Source: Promethearchaeota archaeon
Lineage (GTDB): Archaea > Asgardarchaeota > Lokiarchaeia > Sigynarchaeales > SOKP01
Direction of reading: 5' to 3'
Assembly (NCBI GenBank): GCA_016839845.1
Contig: JAEOTL010000207.1
Coordinates: 1-23,738, forward strand
DNA: 23,738 bases
How positions within the stretch are numbered: the stretch's first letter is position 1; each line of letters begins with the position of its first letter. Both the position numbers and the translations under genes were made by a program. Under the pieces are notes generated by a model. It was not told the DNA's origin, ran no database searches, and saw nothing but the letters and a program-made list of their open reading frames with translations. Shown here piece after piece: positions 23,107 to 23,738 of this stretch.

Positions 23107-23168
23107 ATGTCCAATACAAAAAAATAGAAATTGGACATAACTGCCCCTTGCGTGGGGTTAAAGCCTAC
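23092..23168 (+). promoter_or_regulatory. Candidate SECIS element for vhuU
   Basis: The RNA can fold as an outer helix (GTAGGC 23092-23097 with GCCTAC 23163-23168, plus TT/AA inside one mismatch) enclosing two hairpins: a perfect 9-bp stem ATGTCCAAT/ATTGGACAT (23107-23115/23130-23138) with a 14-nt A-rich loop, and GCCCC/GGGGT (23143-23147/23154-23158) with a 6-nt loop. ATGA (23103-23106, including the stop codon) directly precedes the first stem, and an AAA run begins 11 nt later in its loop. This fits the 5' half of eukaryote-type SECIS. The 3' GA partner of the core is not evident (AAC is found instead), and the GAA/A bulge of methanogen SECIS is also missing. A SECIS role is inferred from position and the Sec codon. 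Confidence 0.5.
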
Positions 23169-23190
23169 GAATGAATAAAAATTATCATTC
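23169..23190 (+). repeat. Short hairpin between vhuU and hdrC
   Basis: GAATGA (23169-23174) pairs with TCATTC (23185-23190) around a 10-nt AT loop. It contains TGAATAA and TCATTCA as in the 14-bp operator, but 6 bp apart. It may be an mRNA processing or partial termination signal. Confidence 0.3.
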
Positions 23191-23217
23191 AAAAAACACA
23201 AAAAAAAGTGGAAAAAA

Positions 23218-23724
23218 ATGGAAACAAATTTTGAGTTTAGAAAACAAGTTATGGATTTTCATATTGGGTCTGACGTAATCAAATATTGCTATCAGTGTAG
23301 CAGGTGCAGTGATAACTGCCCTGTAACTGCTGTAACAGCAGATTTCTATGGAACAGAGGGTTATAATCCTCGAGGTAACATTTTGATGGCTCTCCTTGGA
23401 TATAAAGATATGCTTCTAGGGGGAGATGATTTAACCATTTGGGGTTGTACTGTTTGTGATACATGTGATGAGGTGTGTCCGCAAAATATAGAACTTACAG
23501 AAATTTTCACCTTTCTTAAAAATCAAAGTATCGCTTTAGGAAAGGGTCCAGAATTCATCTATTCACAAGCAAAAGCAATATTTGAAAATGCAAAGGCTAT
23601 TCCATCACAACCTGCTATTGAGCGTAGAAGAGATCAATTAGGACTACCTGCAGTGAGTCAACCAGACGTGAATGAAGTGCAAACATTACTGAAAAACATA
23701 GGATCTGATAAAAAATTAAAGTAA
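23218..23724 (+). CDS. hdrC: Heterodisulfide reductase subunit C-like protein
   Basis: HdrC links HdrA to HdrB in the soluble HdrABC complex, carrying electrons through two 4Fe-4S clusters. The 168 residues contain both motifs: CYQCSRCSDNCP (Cys24, 27, 30, 34) and CTVCDTCDEVCP (Cys77, 80, 83, 87), separated by the family-typical YNPRGNILMALLG. There are no membrane helices, so this is HdrC and not the membrane HdrDE type. It lies 111 bp after vhuU, in the same operon direction, consistent with a Vhu-Hdr complex for H2-driven flavin-based bifurcation. GAGGGT at 23728-23733 looks like the ribosome site of the next gene, probably hdrB, beyond the window. VhuD and HdrA are not seen here. Confidence 0.93.
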   Translation: METNFEFRKQVMDFHIGSDVIKYCYQCSRCSDNCPVTAVTADFYGTEGYNPRGNILMALLGYKDMLLGGDDLTIWGCTVCDTCDEVCPQNIELTEIFTFLKNQSIALGKGPEFIYSQAKAIFENAKAIPSQPAIERRRDQLGLPAVSQPDVNEVQTLLKNIGSDKKLK

Positions 23725-23738
23725 ATCGAGGGTAAGAG

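Noticed and set aside
23172..23191. Fourth copy of the operator palindrome
   Set aside because: Half-sites TGAATAA and TCATTCA are present but 6 bp apart, so it is not the same site; listed only as a hairpin.
1..23738. CRISPR array, insertion sequence or prophage
   Set aside because: No spaced direct repeats, transposase, integrase or phage genes are visible anywhere in the window.

Overview
The window looks like archaeal DNA, most probably from an Asgard archaeon of the Lokiarchaeia type. The DNA is strongly AT-rich, TATA-type promoters and poly-T terminators are frequent, and a group 3c (Vhu/Mvh-type) [NiFe]-hydrogenase lies beside HdrC. The hydrogenase carries selenocysteine on a split peptide, VhuU, and an RNA structure just downstream partly resembles the eukaryote-like SECIS elements known from Lokiarchaeota. 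A Methanococcales origin (which also has a split VhuU) is less likely because of the heme O synthase and the lactate/glycolate-oxidase-like genes. The assignment is an inference.

Layout. 1-565 (-): edge-truncated winged-helix/4Fe-4S protein. 704-5600 (-): hypF, hypD and hypE, which make the CN ligands of [NiFe]-hydrogenases. 5713-9142 (-): a CCG-domain iron-sulfur protein, a GlcD-like FAD oxidase and a six-helix His-containing membrane protein, together resembling a membrane-bound 2-hydroxyacid:acceptor oxidoreductase. 9267-10148 (-): heme O synthase-like UbiA prenyltransferase. 10290-18202: a membrane-protein island with two paralogous 12-helix-core proteins whose His pattern (helix II His, helix X HxH) recalls heme-copper oxidase/NO reductase subunit I, a broken C-terminal copy of one of them, two paralogous 7-helix proteins, an unknown 6-helix protein, and an exported protein with a degenerate superoxide-reductase-like domain. 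18397-19599 (-): MFS transporter. 19736-20068 (+): YgbA-like protein of the nitrous oxide-stimulated promoter family. 20287-23724 (+): vhuG, vhuA, vhuU (Sec) and hdrC, running off the right edge towards what is probably hdrB.

How the parts may work together. HypF/D/E mature the hydrogenase; VhuGAU with HdrC belongs to the soluble H2/heterodisulfide (flavin-bifurcating) system. The FAD/CCG/six-helix unit and the HCO-like proteins, supplied by heme O synthase, suggest a second, membrane-bound heme-based electron chain in an organism whose other genes are anaerobic. A 14-bp palindrome (TGAATAATTATTCA) occurs twice upstream of one 7-helix gene and once, with one change, upstream of the hydrogenase operon. 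Two of the copies sit about 18-20 bp before a TATA-like box, so one regulator may link the two systems.

The most unusual points are the Sec-containing VhuU with Cys in place of the Pro of the DPC/DPU motif, the RNA structure overlapping its stop codon, the duplicated eight-Cys cluster domain in VhuG, and the duplicated HCO-like membrane module.
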